Assembly (NCBI GenBank): GCA_019746355.1
Contig: JAIESC010000047.1
Coordinates: 1 to 47,975 of the forward strand
Source: Xanthobacteraceae bacterium
GTDB lineage: Bacteria; Pseudomonadota; Alphaproteobacteria; Rhizobiales; Xanthobacteraceae
Length of the DNA: 47,975 bases
Direction of reading: 5' to 3'
Positions 35,799 through 45,124 of the stretch are shown here, piece after piece; position 1 is the first letter of the stretch, and each line of letters opens with the position of its first letter. The notes below the pieces were generated by a model. That model had not been told where the DNA came from, ran no database searches, and saw nothing but the letters and a program-made list of their open reading frames with translations. The translations under genes and the position numbers were made by a program.

Positions 35799-36224
35799 AT
35801 GGCTGACGAAGCCCAGCGGATCGTCGGCACCTGGAAGCTCGTCTCGGTGATGTACGAGGACCAGGCGACCAGGGCGCTCACGCCGATCATGGGCGACAAT
35901 CCGCGCGGCTACCAGATCGCCACGAAAGACGGCCGCTGGCTTGCGCTGGCCACTCCAACCGGCCGCAACGTGCCGGAGACCGACGACGAGCGGGCGCAGG
36001 CGTTCCGCACCATGATCGCCTATTCGGGCCGCTATCGCGTCGACGGCAGCACCATCACCACCAAGGTCGAGGTCGCCTGGAACGAATCCTGGGTCGGCGG
36101 CGAGCAGGTCCGCCACATCCGCTTCGAGGGCGACAGGCTCTTCATCGAGAGCCCACCGATGCCGCACCCGAACATGTACGGCAAGACCGTGCGGGTGATC
36201 GTCGTCTGGCAGCGCGAGGCCTGA
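35799..36224 (+). CDS. Lipocalin-like domain protein
   Basis: The 141-residue protein has the lipocalin_5-type pattern: IVGTWKLVSVMYEDQATRAL at the N-terminus (the GxW signature of lipocalins), NPRGYQIATKDGRWLAL, AYSGRYRVDGSTITTKVEVA and FEGDRLFIESPP near the end. There is no signal peptide, so it is predicted to be cytosolic. The ligand is unknown. It starts ten bases after ppx and could be its third operon member. Confidence 0.82.
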   Translation: MADEAQRIVGTWKLVSVMYEDQATRALTPIMGDNPRGYQIATKDGRWLALATPTGRNVPETDDERAQAFRTMIAYSGRYRVDGSTITTKVEVAWNESWVGGEQVRHIRFEGDRLFIESPPMPHPNMYGKTVRVIVVWQREA

Positions 36225-36366
36225 ACTCCGCTGCGCGGTGCGCCACCAAGCGCGCCACCTGCAACCCATAGCGCGGCCCATCCCGGGTTCCGCCTGGAAC
36301 GCTGGCCGGACGACGGCGTTGCATCCTTGAAATACCGCAAAGCATTTGAGGATCAGGGAGAAGGCT

Positions 36367-37449
36367 GTGGTTTTGATCAGGCAGCGAACCGGATTTTTCG
36401 CAAACCATCCGGTTCTCAGCGCAACGACAGCGGCGAGCGGCGGCGTTCTCCTTGGCGCGTATGTGGCGATGCAGATCTTCGCTGCGCCGGTGCCGAACGA
36501 GGCCAAGGTTCCTGCGACTGCTCCGGTCGCCGACGCGAAGCCGCCGGTGAAGCAGGTCGAGAAGCCCGTCGAAACAACCGGCTCCGCCCCGGCGAAGGAA
36601 GACGTCGCCGCGGCCGATCGTTGCGAAGGGCAGACCTGGCCGTATCTCACGCGCGAGTGCACCGAGCAGATGCAGAAGAATCGCCCGGCGCGGGTCGTGG
36701 CAACGGACCGCTTGGAAAAGCCCACGCCGGAGGTGCCGGCGGCACAGCAAACCCGATCCGCTGTCGCGCACCCTGCGACGAACGCATCGGCTGCTCCGCC
36801 TGCGGCGACACCAGGCGCCGCTTCGCCGGGCGTGGCCGCGCTGCCGAACGCCGCTCCTTCTGTGCCGTCGGCGCCGGCCACAAAGCCGGCCGAGCCCGCG
36901 CCGCAAACACCTGCTGCGGCGTCTCCTCCAGCCAACCCGCCACAGGATGCAGCCATCGCCAACGAACCGGCGCCTGCGCCGAAGTCTGCTGAAAAGTCGG
37001 CCGAAAAGCGCAAGATCAAACAGGCCAGAGAGCGCGCCAGGAAGCAGCAGCGGGATCGGGACAAGCTGGACGAAGGCAACAGCCTTGCATTCGCCGGCTC
37101 CGAGCGCGGCCGGGAGATTCGCGATCGCGATGACCGGGGGCGTGAGGCTCATCAGCGCGATGACCGGGACCGGGAGATGCGGGATCGCGTTGACGATGAA
37201 CGCGTGGATCGTGCCGAACGCCGCAGCCTGCGCGTTGAGAGCCGGTCGGATCGCCTGCGCCGCGAACGTGTCGTGACCAGCCGCGACGAGGACGACGAGG
37301 CTGCGGTCGCCGAGCGCCGCGGCCGCCGCGTGATCGTGATCGAACGCGGGGGTGGCGAGGCACCAGCGCGATCACGCGCGTCTTCGACGCCCGATGGCGG
37401 CGGTGGATTGTTTGGCAGCCTGTTCGGCGGCGGACCGTTCGGAAACTAA
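36367..37449 (+). CDS. Membrane-anchored Ala/Pro- and Arg/Asp-rich protein, function unknown
   Basis: From a GTG start with AGGGAGAAG upstream, the product is 360 residues. It has one membrane helix near the N-terminus ([20 protein letters not shown]), then a conserved-looking short block [20 protein letters not shown] with two cysteines. A long Ala/Pro-rich linker, a basic segment ([20 protein letters not shown]), a charged Arg/Asp repeat region ([20 protein letters not shown]), and a Gly/Phe tail ([16 protein letters not shown]) follow. The cysteine block resembles a domain seen in Bradyrhizobium-type proteins. It is tail-to-tail with rnd, sharing a four-base overlap (CTAA). No function is proposed. 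Confidence 0.72.
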   Translation: MVLIRQRTGFFANHPVLSATTAASGGVLLGAYVAMQIFAAPVPNEAKVPATAPVADAKPPVKQVEKPVETTGSAPAKEDVAAADRCEGQTWPYLTRECTEQMQKNRPARVVATDRLEKPTPEVPAAQQTRSAVAHPATNASAAPPAATPGAASPGVAALPNAAPSVPSAPATKPAEPAPQTPAAASPPANPPQDAAIANEPAPAPKSAEKSAEKRKIKQARERARKQQRDRDKLDEGNSLAFAGSERGREIRDRDDRGREAHQRDDRDREMRDRVDDERVDRAERRSLRVESRSDRLRRERVVTSRDEDDEAAVAERRGRRVIVIERGGGEAPARSRASSTPDGGGGLFGSLFGGGPFGN

Positions 37450-38591
37450 CGCTCGACCGCGATCACGCGGCTGCGCTGGATCGCGAGCGACAGTTGCCCG
37501 TGCTTCAGCGCCAGCGCCTTCTCGCCGAACATCTCGCGACGCCAGCCTTTCATCGCCGGCACGTCGGCGTGGTCGTCGGCGGCAATGCGGTCGAGGTCAT
37601 CCACCGTGGCGATCACCTTGGCGGCAACGCCGTGGTGCTCGGCGGTCATCCGCAGCAGCACCTTGAGAAGCTCCACCGTTGCCGAGCCGTTCGGCGCGCC
37701 CTTCGGGCGCTCGATCGGCGGCAAGCTCTTCGGATCGCGCGCGAGCCCGCGCTTGACCGCCTCGATGATGCCTTCGCCCCACTTGGACCGCTCGAAGCCC
37801 TTCGGCAGCGAGCGCAGCGATGCGAGCCGCTCGACCGAGGTCGGCGCCTGCACGACGATGTCGCCGATGGCGTCGTCCTTGAGCACGCGCGAGCGCGGCA
37901 CGTCGCGGGTCTGCGCCTCGCGCTCGCGCCAGGCGGCCACCTCGATGAGCACCGCCAGCTCCTTCGGCTTGCGGACGCGGGTCTTGAGCCGCATCCAGGC
38001 ACGTTCGGGCTCGGCGCGATAGGTGTCGGGCGAGGTGAGGATCTCCATCTCGTCGTCCATCCAGCCGGCGCGGCCTTGACGGCCGAGGTCGGCCAGGAGT
38101 TGCGTGTAAACGTCGCGCAGATGCGTTACGTCGGAGATCGCGTAGGTGATCTGTGCCGGCGTCAGCGGGCGCCGCGTCCAGTCGGTGAAGCGGTGCGACT
38201 TGTCGAGCGCGTCGCCGGTGATGCGCTGCACGAGCGCGTCGTATGAGATCGAGTCGCCATAGCCCAGCACCATGGCGGCGACCTGAGTGTCGAACAGCGG
38301 ATGCGGGACGATGCCCGCGCGATGCCAGACGATCTCGATGTCCTGACGGGCGGCGTGAAACACCTTCAGCACCTTTTCATTGCCCATCAATTTGAAAAAT
38401 GGCGCGAGATCGATGCCGGGCGCCAGCGCGTCGATCACCACCGCCTCGTCGCTGCACGCGATCTGCGCCACGCACAGCAGCGGGTAGTAGGTGGTCTCGC
38501 GCAAAAACTCGGTATCGACGGTGACGAAGGGGTGGCTCGCGAGCCGCTCACAGACCGCGGCCAGTTCGTCCGTCGTGGTAATCAGTTCCAT
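37446..38591 (-). CDS. rnd: Ribonuclease D
   Basis: RNase D is a 3'-5' exonuclease in tRNA 3' processing. The 381-residue protein has the DEDD core: [20 protein letters not shown] (DxE), [17 protein letters not shown], and [20 protein letters not shown] containing the Tyr and Asp of the DEDDy subgroup. A C-terminal HRDC-type region follows. It is convergent with the preceding unknown gene and occurs near aspS, as is usual in this order. Confidence 0.95.
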   Translation of the reverse strand: MELITTTDELAAVCERLASHPFVTVDTEFLRETTYYPLLCVAQIACSDEAVVIDALAPGIDLAPFFKLMGNEKVLKVFHAARQDIEIVWHRAGIVPHPLFDTQVAAMVLGYGDSISYDALVQRITGDALDKSHRFTDWTRRPLTPAQITYAISDVTHLRDVYTQLLADLGRQGRAGWMDDEMEILTSPDTYRAEPERAWMRLKTRVRKPKELAVLIEVAAWREREAQTRDVPRSRVLKDDAIGDIVVQAPTSVERLASLRSLPKGFERSKWGEGIIEAVKRGLARDPKSLPPIERPKGAPNGSATVELLKVLLRMTAEHHGVAAKVIATVDDLDRIAADDHADVPAMKGWRREMFGEKALALKHGQLSLAIQRSRVIAVER

Positions 38592-38675
38592 GCTGGACGC
38601 TTACATAGCGCGGTCAAAACGGCGACGCCAAGGCTCAATCGCTGAAACGGCTGAATATCCAGCGGATTGCAGGGG

Positions 38676-40352
38676 TCATAGCCCGCGAACCGGCGGCATG
38701 AAGATGAACGGCCAGGGCGAGGGGAACGGCCCGACCGGCACATCGATCAGCGTCGGCCCGTCGCGGCGGGCCAGGGCCTGCCGCAGCGCGGCCTTGAGTT
38801 CCTCGGGCGTCCGGGCGCGGTCGCCCGCCGCGCCGAAACTCTCGGCAAATTTGACGAAATCGGGATTGGCGAGGTCGCTCGCGATCAGCCGGTTGCCGAA
38901 CCGTTCCTGCTGAATGCGGCGCACATTGCCGAACGCGCCGTCGTTGAACACGATCGCGGTGAGCGGAATGCGGTGGCGCACCGCGGTCGCCATTTCATTG
39001 GCGGTGAACATGAAGCCGCCATCGCCGGAGATCGACACCACCGGCACATCGCGGCGCGCGTCGGCAGCGCCCAGGGCGGTCGCGAAGCCCCAGCCGAGAT
39101 TGTCCTGATAGCCGGGCGAAAGGAACGTGCGCGGCCTATGGACCGGGAAGGCGAGGCGGGCGGCGAAGCCGAGCTGCGTCACCTCGTCGACGAAAATGCC
39201 GTCGTCGGGAAGCTCTGCGCGGATCGCATCGAGCCAGGCGACCTGCGGGCCGATCGATTCCTCGAGGCGCTTTCTCCAGGCGGCCTGCCGGCCTTCCATC
39301 TCGGCCTTGCGCGAGGCGCGTTTGGCGTTGTGCGCGGGCAGCACGTCGAGCAGGCGCCTGAGGACCGGCTTGGCGTCGCCGATCAGCGCCGCGGCGGGCC
39401 TGTGCAGGCGGCCGGGCTCCTCCGGATCGGCATCGACCTGGATCACCTTGAGCGTCTTGTCGATGCCCCATTGCTTGAACTGCATGAGCAGGCGCGAGCC
39501 CACGCTGAGGACCACATCGGCCTCGCCCCACAGCTCGTGGCCGAGCGGCAGCGTTACGCTCAGCGGATCGCGGCTGTCGAGCACGCCGCGGCCGCGGCGA
39601 TAGCCGAGCACCGGGGCCTGCAGCATGGCCGCGAGGGCGGTGACTTCGGCGGCCGCACCCTGCGCGCCGCCGCCGCAGATGATCATCGGATTTTTCGCGG
39701 CACCGAGCAGCTTTGCCGCCTTGCGGATCGCGGTCTCGTCGAGCTTCGGCTGCCGCACCGGCAAGGGCGGCGCCGGCACGACCTGGCCCGGCTTGCCCCA
39801 GACGTCGATCGCGCATTGCAGCGAGGCGGGACCGGGACGCTTTTCGCCCATCGAGCGTATGGCTTCGGCGACGAGCCGCGGCGCCTGCTCCGGCTTGCGG
39901 ATCAGCGCCGAGTAATCGACCAGCCGCTTGAGGATGCCGGCCTGGTCGCGGATCTCGTGCAGGTGGCCGAGGTGCTTGCCGATGTCGGCGTCGGGGATTT
40001 CGCCGATCAGCGCCAGCACCGGCGCATTCATCGAATAGGCGGTGAGCAGCGCGGCGGCGGAGTTGAGCAGGCCCGGCCCCGGCACCACGGCGTAGGCCGA
40101 GGGCTTGCCGGTGGCGAGCGCTGCGCCGAGCGCCATGTAGCCCGCGCCCTGTTCGTGGCGCGTGTGGATCACCCGCATCCGGTCTTGGCCCTTTTCCTGG
40201 GCCTTGAACAGCGCCTCGAACAGGAGGTCGTTCTGCACCCCCGGCAGCGCGTAGATCGTGCCGATGCCGTGCGCGATCATGCCTTCGACCACCGCGTCGG
40301 CTGCGGTCATCGCGGTGGCTTTTTGGGCTGGTTTTTTCCCGGGCGGCTTCAC
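38676..40352 (-). CDS. Thiamine-diphosphate-dependent enzyme, acetolactate-synthase-like
   Basis: The 558-residue protein has the three-domain layout of the ThDP family. The PYR domain has the catalytic Glu (TRHEQGAGYMALGAALATGK). A central domain follows. The PP domain has SISGDGGFMFTANEMATAVR and AIVFNDGAFGNVRR, the GDG-ND motif. The active-site Glu argues against glyoxylate carboligase. No small regulatory subunit is adjacent, so it is probably not the biosynthetic acetolactate synthase. The start is GTG, 14 bases after the stop of the periplasmic binding protein; an internal ATG at 40310 (MTAADAVVEGM) is the alternative. Function: ThDP decarboxylase or ligase of unknown substrate. Confidence 0.85.
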   Translation of the reverse strand: MKPPGKKPAQKATAMTAADAVVEGMIAHGIGTIYALPGVQNDLLFEALFKAQEKGQDRMRVIHTRHEQGAGYMALGAALATGKPSAYAVVPGPGLLNSAAALLTAYSMNAPVLALIGEIPDADIGKHLGHLHEIRDQAGILKRLVDYSALIRKPEQAPRLVAEAIRSMGEKRPGPASLQCAIDVWGKPGQVVPAPPLPVRQPKLDETAIRKAAKLLGAAKNPMIICGGGAQGAAAEVTALAAMLQAPVLGYRRGRGVLDSRDPLSVTLPLGHELWGEADVVLSVGSRLLMQFKQWGIDKTLKVIQVDADPEEPGRLHRPAAALIGDAKPVLRRLLDVLPAHNAKRASRKAEMEGRQAAWRKRLEESIGPQVAWLDAIRAELPDDGIFVDEVTQLGFAARLAFPVHRPRTFLSPGYQDNLGWGFATALGAADARRDVPVVSISGDGGFMFTANEMATAVRHRIPLTAIVFNDGAFGNVRRIQQERFGNRLIASDLANPDFVKFAESFGAAGDRARTPEELKAALRQALARRDGPTLIDVPVGPFPSPWPFIFMPPVRGL

Positions 40353-40366
40353 GCGAAATTCTTGGC

Positions 40367-41206
40367 TTATTTTTCCGGCAGCGAATTGATCAGGATCATG
40401 GCCTTCAGGAGCTCGTGCGGCTGCCCCTTGCCGAAGGTCTTTTCCAGGACGGCGTCGATCCGTCCGGTGCGGTAGAGCCGCGCGAGGGCGCGGTCAACCA
40501 GCAGGCGGAAGGCGCCGTCGTCGCGCGGCAGCGCCAAGGCATAGGTCTCGTAGCTGAAGTACTGCCGGCTGACGTCGAAGCCCGGCCGGCCGCCCTCCCG
40601 GAGGATGGCGAGGATGATGCCGCGGTCGGCAAAGTATGCGTCGAGCTTGTCCTCGGCCAGCATGTCGAAGCCGCCGCGGTGGTCTGGCACGGCGACGACA
40701 GTCGATCGCAGGCCGAGATCCTGGATCGCGGTGCGCAGCGTGCGCTCGGTGGTGGTGCCTTCAAGGACGCCGACTCGCTTGCCGGCAAGGTCTTCGTAGA
40801 TGCGCACCGGCTTGCCGGTGCGCGAGATCGCGCTCGCCCCGTCGAGGAACGTCGGAATGGAGAAATCGACCAGTTCCCGCCGCTCGATCGTGACCGAGCT
40901 TGGATCGCACAGGATATCGACGCGTCCATCGCGGACCGCCTCGAAGCGGCTGTCGGGCGGCACCAGGACGTATTCGGTCCGCACGTTCGGCCCAAGCGCC
41001 GCCGCGATCTCGGTGCACAGGTCGACGATGTAGCCCGCGGCTTGGCCGTGGTCGTTGCGGTAGGAATAGGGCTTGGCGTCGGCACGGTAGCCGATGCGGA
41101 ACACGCCGCTGTCCCGGACCCGGTCGAGGGCGCCGGCAGAGGCTGCCTGCGGCAGGACCGCGAGGGCGGCCAGAATCGCAAGCAATCGGGATGTGGAGGC
41201 TGACAT
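40367..41206 (-). CDS. Amino-acid-type ABC transporter substrate-binding protein
   Basis: The 279-residue protein has a signal peptide (LLAILAALAVLPQAASAGAL) and the type II periplasmic binding fold: DSGVFRIGYRADAKPYSYRN, GYIVDLCTEIAAALG, IYEDLAGKRVGVLEGTTTER and AYFADRGIILAILREGG. Ligands are usually polar amino acids. No permease or ATPase gene is adjacent. It precedes the ThDP enzyme gene on the same strand with a 14-base gap, so both are likely one transcript. It may be a sensor or a receptor sharing another transporter. Confidence 0.88.
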   Translation of the reverse strand: MSASTSRLLAILAALAVLPQAASAGALDRVRDSGVFRIGYRADAKPYSYRNDHGQAAGYIVDLCTEIAAALGPNVRTEYVLVPPDSRFEAVRDGRVDILCDPSSVTIERRELVDFSIPTFLDGASAISRTGKPVRIYEDLAGKRVGVLEGTTTERTLRTAIQDLGLRSTVVAVPDHRGGFDMLAEDKLDAYFADRGIILAILREGGRPGFDVSRQYFSYETYALALPRDDGAFRLLVDRALARLYRTGRIDAVLEKTFGKGQPHELLKAMILINSLPEK

Positions 41207-41290
41207 TGACGGTTCTTCGCGGGACGTTACGGATCGTCAGTTTTGAATCAATCGGGCCCGGCCGCAATGGCACCTTGGCAAGGGTCTGCC

Positions 41291-41342
41291 TTGACAAAGA
41301 CACCCCTGCATGTGCCTTGTCCGCCGCCTAAAAGCGGCGTTT
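41291..41342 (+). promoter_or_regulatory. aspS promoter candidate and leader hairpin
   Basis: TTGACA (41291-41296) is a consensus -35; CCTTGT 18 bases downstream would be a poor -10. Just after, CGCCGC (41322-41327) and GCGGCG (41334-41339) form a hairpin followed by TTT, which may act as a weak attenuator or mark the leader start. Assignment is tentative. Confidence 0.4.
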
Positions 41343-41369
41343 CCCCTCGATTCCAGCCGGGTTTGCAGC

Positions 41370-43169
41370 ATGCACCGTTACCGCACCCATACCTGTGGCG
41401 CGCTCCGCGAAAGCGACATCGGCCAGGAGGTCCGGCTGTCCGGCTGGTGCCATCGCATTCGCGACCATGGCGGCGTGCTGTTCATCGACCTGCGCGACCA
41501 TTACGGGCTGACCCAGGTGGTGGCGGACCCCGACAGCCCGGCCTTCAAGACCGCCGAGACGCTGCGCGCCGAATGGGTGGTGAAGATCGACGGCAGGGTG
41601 AGGGCGCGCCCGGCCGGCACCGAGAACCCGGAGATGCCGACCGGCAAGGTCGAGGTCTACATCACCGCGATCGAGGTGCTGGGGCCGGCCGGCGAGCTGC
41701 CGATGCCGGTGTTCGGCGAGCAGGAATATCCAGAGGAAACAAGGCTCAAGTACCGTTTCCTCGACCTGCGCCGCGACAAGCTCCACAACAACATCATGAC
41801 CCGCGGCAAGGTGATTGATTCCATTCGCCGCCGCATGAAGGAGCAGGGCTTCTTCGAGTTCCAGACGCCGATCCTCACCGCGTCGAGCCCTGAGGGCGCG
41901 CGCGACTATCTCGTGCCGTCGCGCATCCATCCCGGAAAGTTCTACGCGCTGCCGCAGGCGCCGCAGCAGTTCAAGCAGCTCATCATGGTGTCGGGCTTCG
42001 ACCGCTACTTCCAGATCGCGCCCTGCTTCCGTGACGAGGACGCCCGCGCCGACCGCTCGCCCGGAGAGTTTTACCAGCTCGATCTCGAGATGAGCTTCGT
42101 CACCCAGCAGGACGTGTTCGACGCGGTCGAGCCGGTGATGCGCGGGGTGTTCGAGGAGTTTTCCGGCGGCAAGCCGGTGACGCCGAAGTTTCCGATGATC
42201 CCCTATGCCGAGGCGATGCGGAAATACGGCTCCGACAAGCCTGATCTTCGCAATCCCATCGAAATGCAGAACGTCAGCGAAGCCTTCCGTGGTTCGGGCT
42301 TCAAGATCTTCGCCAACATGCTCGCGTCCGACCCGAAGGTGGAGGTGTGGGCGATCCCGGCCAAGGGCGGCGGCAACCGCGCCTTCTGCGACCGCATGAA
42401 CGCCTGGGCGCAGCACGAGGGCCAGCCGGGCCTGGGCTACATCTTCTGGCGCGAGGGCGAGGAGGGCGGCGCCGGGCCGCTTGCGAAAAACATCGGGCCG
42501 GAGCGCACGAAACAGATCGCCGATCAGCTCGGCCTCGGCGTCGGCGACGCGGTGTTCTTCATCGCCGGAAGGCCTGCGCAGTTCGTCAAGTTCGCCGGTC
42601 CCGCGCGGACCAAGGTCGGCGAAGAGTTGAACCTGGTCCAGAAGGATCGCTTCGACTTCTGCTGGATCGTCGATTTCCCGATGTTCGAGTGGAACGAGGA
42701 GGAGAAGAAGATCGACTTCTCGCACAACCCGTTCTCGATGCCGAACATGGACGTGGACGAGTTTCTTGCGCTCGACCCGAACGACCACGAGAAAATCCTC
42801 GGCATGAAGGCGATCCAGTACGACATCGTCTGCAACGGCGTGGAGCTGTCGTCGGGGGCGATCCGCAACCACCGCCCGGACGTGATGAAGAAGGCGTTCG
42901 CCATTGCCGGTTACGGCGAGGACGTGCTGGAGGCGAAGTTCGGCGGCATGCTGCGCGCGCTCTCGCTCGGCGCGCCGCCGCACGGCGGCATCGCGCCCGG
43001 CATCGACCGCATCGTCATGCTGCTCTGCGGCGAGGAGAACCTGCGCGAGGTGGTGCTGTTCCCGATGAACCAGCGCGCCGAGGACCTGTTGATGGGCGCG
43101 CCGTCGGAGGTCACGCCCAAGCAGTTGCGCGAGCTGCATATCAGGCTGAACCTGCCTGAGAAGAAATAG
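41370..43169 (+). CDS. aspS: Aspartyl-tRNA synthetase (probably non-discriminating)
   Basis: The 599-residue enzyme starts [20 protein letters not shown]; an OB-fold anticodon domain ([20 protein letters not shown]) follows. Class II motifs are present: [20 protein letters not shown] (motif 2) and [18 protein letters not shown] (motif 3). The bacterial GAD insertion lies in between. The His in RDHGG corresponds to a residue linked to relaxed Asp/Asn tRNA recognition in bacterial non-discriminating AspRS, implying use of the GatCAB amidotransferase pathway for Asn-tRNA. The ATG at 41370 is preferred over an in-frame ATG at 41310. Confidence 0.96.
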   Translation: MHRYRTHTCGALRESDIGQEVRLSGWCHRIRDHGGVLFIDLRDHYGLTQVVADPDSPAFKTAETLRAEWVVKIDGRVRARPAGTENPEMPTGKVEVYITAIEVLGPAGELPMPVFGEQEYPEETRLKYRFLDLRRDKLHNNIMTRGKVIDSIRRRMKEQGFFEFQTPILTASSPEGARDYLVPSRIHPGKFYALPQAPQQFKQLIMVSGFDRYFQIAPCFRDEDARADRSPGEFYQLDLEMSFVTQQDVFDAVEPVMRGVFEEFSGGKPVTPKFPMIPYAEAMRKYGSDKPDLRNPIEMQNVSEAFRGSGFKIFANMLASDPKVEVWAIPAKGGGNRAFCDRMNAWAQHEGQPGLGYIFWREGEEGGAGPLAKNIGPERTKQIADQLGLGVGDAVFFIAGRPAQFVKFAGPARTKVGEELNLVQKDRFDFCWIVDFPMFEWNEEEKKIDFSHNPFSMPNMDVDEFLALDPNDHEKILGMKAIQYDIVCNGVELSSGAIRNHRPDVMKKAFAIAGYGEDVLEAKFGGMLRALSLGAPPHGGIAPGIDRIVMLLCGEENLREVVLFPMNQRAEDLLMGAPSEVTPKQLRELHIRLNLPEKK

Positions 43170-43241
43170 GCTCGCTCCGCTGCTGTTCTTCTGCCGAATG
43201 GCGCAGGGCAGTAGCATGAGGCGCGACACGGGCGGTGCGCT

Positions 43242-43277
43242 CCCTCCCCCTGAAAGGGGGAGGGTTGGGGTGGGGGG
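43242..43277 (+). repeat. Perfect hairpin plus G-run repeat after aspS
   Basis: CCCTCCCCCT and AGGGGGAGGG (43242-43251, 43255-43264) form a 10-bp stem with a three-base loop, which may end the aspS transcript. The right arm continues into further G-runs (GGGG, GGGGGG), giving four closely spaced runs at 43256-43277. The sequence resembles pyrimidine/purine dispersed repeats common in Bradyrhizobium-type genomes. Confidence 0.6.
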
Positions 43278-43346
43278 CCTGTTTCGCGCATAATCGCTCC
43301 TCATTCGGCAGCAAGCCACATGCCTTGCCGAGCGGGGAAAAATCGA

Positions 43347-43883
43347 ATGACAGCATCAGCGATGGTCGATCCCGGCTACGTCCGGACCATGGCCGCCTAC
43401 AACGCCGAGATGAATCGCCGCCTCTACGCGGCCGCCGAGCGCATTCCCGATGCGGGCCGGCGGCAGGATCGCGGCGCGTTCTGGGGCTCGCTGCACGGCA
43501 CGCTGTGCCACATCCTGTGGGCCGACCGGATGTGGATGGCACGCTTCGACGGCTGGGAAAAGCCCGCGGTGATCCAGAAGGACAGCGCCGGCCTGATCGA
43601 GGACTTCGACGAGCTGCGCCACCAGCGCGGCCTGGACGATGCACGGATTTCCGACTGGGCCGCGCGTGTGACGCCGGACTGGCTCGCCGCGGACCAGGTT
43701 TGGTTCAGCGGATCGGCGCAGCGCGAGATGCGGCAGCCGCGCAGCTTCCTGGTGACGCATTTCTTCAACCACCAGACTCACCACCGCGGCCAGGCGCACG
43801 CGCTGATCACCGCGCTCGGCGAGAAGACCGGCGACACCGACCTGTTTCTGGTGGTGCCGCCGCCGGGTGATAATCGGATTTAA
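43347..43883 (+). CDS. DinB-family protein
   Basis: The 178-residue protein is a four-helix-bundle DinB/YfiT-type domain. The metal-binding His residues appear as LHGTLCHILWADRMWMARFD and FFNHQTHHRGQAHALITALG (HxxxHRGQ). DinB family members bind divalent metal and include thiol-dependent enzymes; the function here is unknown and it is not DNA polymerase IV. The ATG at 43347 is chosen, with GGGGAA upstream; 43320 is an alternative. Its stop codon overlaps the stop of the convergent jetD gene at the palindrome TTAA. Confidence 0.88.
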   Translation: MTASAMVDPGYVRTMAAYNAEMNRRLYAAAERIPDAGRRQDRGAFWGSLHGTLCHILWADRMWMARFDGWEKPAVIQKDSAGLIEDFDELRHQRGLDDARISDWAARVTPDWLAADQVWFSGSAQREMRQPRSFLVTHFFNHQTHHRGQAHALITALGEKTGDTDLFLVVPPPGDNRI

Positions 43884-45124
43884 CGGGCGCCAGGAATTCG
43901 GGCGCCGAACGGTTCTCGGCCAAGCCGATCGATGATCCGTTCGGCGATAGCCTCTTCTTGAACTTTGATGCCATGGGCCGCCATGACTTCGAATAGCCGT
44001 TTGTCCCAGGTGGCTGCGACGGGTTGTCCGGTCAGCGGCGCTCCCGGCTTGGGTGCGACCGCTGCGGCATCCGAATAGTCCGCGGCCGAGAAGAACCACG
44101 GGATCGCGCCGTAATTCGTGATGACGTTGTTGCCGATGGCGATCCCTGGCCAGTCGTAATCGCCATGGTAGAGCAGTGTCGCTCCGGCCGCTTTCAGCTG
44201 CCGCAGAAGAAGCTGCTGGGCCGCCCCCATGTTTCCGTCGACGCATGCGACTGGCGGACATGAAGTCTCAAGCCTGTCCGCCAGGATAGCGACGAGATTG
44301 GGGTTCTCGCACACGAGGACCGCGGTGCCGGCGACTTGCCATTTCGGCGGTCGGCGGGCGAGCCTTCGAAGCGAGAAATACTGCGGCTCGCCGGGCTCGT
44401 TGTTTTCGTCTGCGTGGGGGATGTTCATAAACAGCGCCGGGCGGGCGAGCTCATTCACGAGGACGCCTGCAGCAGCCCACACGTCGCGCTCGTCGTCGTC
44501 GATGGCGTCGCCGGTCCGGGATCGCAGAATGGCGAGCGTCAGCGTGGCGAGAGGTCTGCTTCTGTCGAGATCGTGCGCGTCTCCGCGGATTTCGGCGGCA
44601 ATCTGCGCCCGTGGAATGCCGTTGCCGGGCAAGCGGTCCAGGACGCTCTCGACAAGGCGGCATAGTTCTGCAGCGACGCGCGGCTTTCTATCCGATAGTC
44701 GCTTGAGTAGGCCGAGCCTCTGGGGGCTGGAGAGGTAGTCGCGGACGTCGGCGCGGCGGCAACCGGCGACAACCCCGACCCATTCGAGGGCGATACGGCT
44801 CTCCTCCGCTTCCCGATTAAGGATGGGTCCGTCGAGCGCTTCAAGTGCGGAGCGCAGGGTGGGGGCGACGCCGGCGGCATGCAAAGCCGCATCGACGGTG
44901 GCGACGTCGAGCCTGATGGATCTCTTCATGACGCCGCGGCGGCCGGTGATGCCGGCGAGGGCGGTTCTCTCGGCTTCGGTGAGATTGACCACATGAATGG
45001 CGGGCATTTCGCCGCCGACGGGAATTCGTTCGTACCTTCGGCGGAGGCGAAAACGCAGATCGGCGAGGTCGTCGCCGCCCAGGAGACGAAGGAGCTTTTC
45101 GTTCGGTGTTGCGGTGGCGGTCAT
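43880..45124 (-). CDS. jetD: Wadjet JetD-like Toprim nuclease (TIGR02679/DUF2399)
   Basis: The 414-residue protein has an N-terminal TIGR02679-type region (LLGGDDLADLRFRLRRRYER, VVNLTEAERTALAGITGRRG) and a C-terminal DUF2399 Toprim domain. TAVLVCENPNLVAILADRL supplies the Toprim glutamate and LLYHGDYDWPGIAIGN the DxD pair. JetD is the nuclease of Wadjet systems, cutting circular plasmid DNA that the SMC-like complex has extruded. The ATG overlaps the jetC stop as ATGA. The acidic catalytic residues are intact, so it is predicted active. Confidence 0.86.
   Translation of the reverse strand: MTATATPNEKLLRLLGGDDLADLRFRLRRRYERIPVGGEMPAIHVVNLTEAERTALAGITGRRGVMKRSIRLDVATVDAALHAAGVAPTLRSALEALDGPILNREAEESRIALEWVGVVAGCRRADVRDYLSSPQRLGLLKRLSDRKPRVAAELCRLVESVLDRLPGNGIPRAQIAAEIRGDAHDLDRSRPLATLTLAILRSRTGDAIDDDERDVWAAAGVLVNELARPALFMNIPHADENNEPGEPQYFSLRRLARRPPKWQVAGTAVLVCENPNLVAILADRLETSCPPVACVDGNMGAAQQLLLRQLKAAGATLLYHGDYDWPGIAIGNNVITNYGAIPWFFSAADYSDAAAVAPKPGAPLTGQPVAATWDKRLFEVMAAHGIKVQEEAIAERIIDRLGREPFGARIPGAR

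Noticed and set aside
34215..37079. Very long minus-strand open frame opposite ppx and the following genes
   Set aside because: It mirrors the codon structure of real plus-strand genes in GC-rich DNA. It has no recognisable domain, and the plus-strand proteins are clear families.
38676..40352. Glyoxylate carboligase identity for the ThDP enzyme
   Set aside because: That enzyme has Val in place of the active-site Glu; here the Glu of RHEQGAGYM is present.
41328..43319. Long minus-strand open frame opposite aspS
   Set aside because: Antisense shadow; no family features, and aspS is unambiguous.
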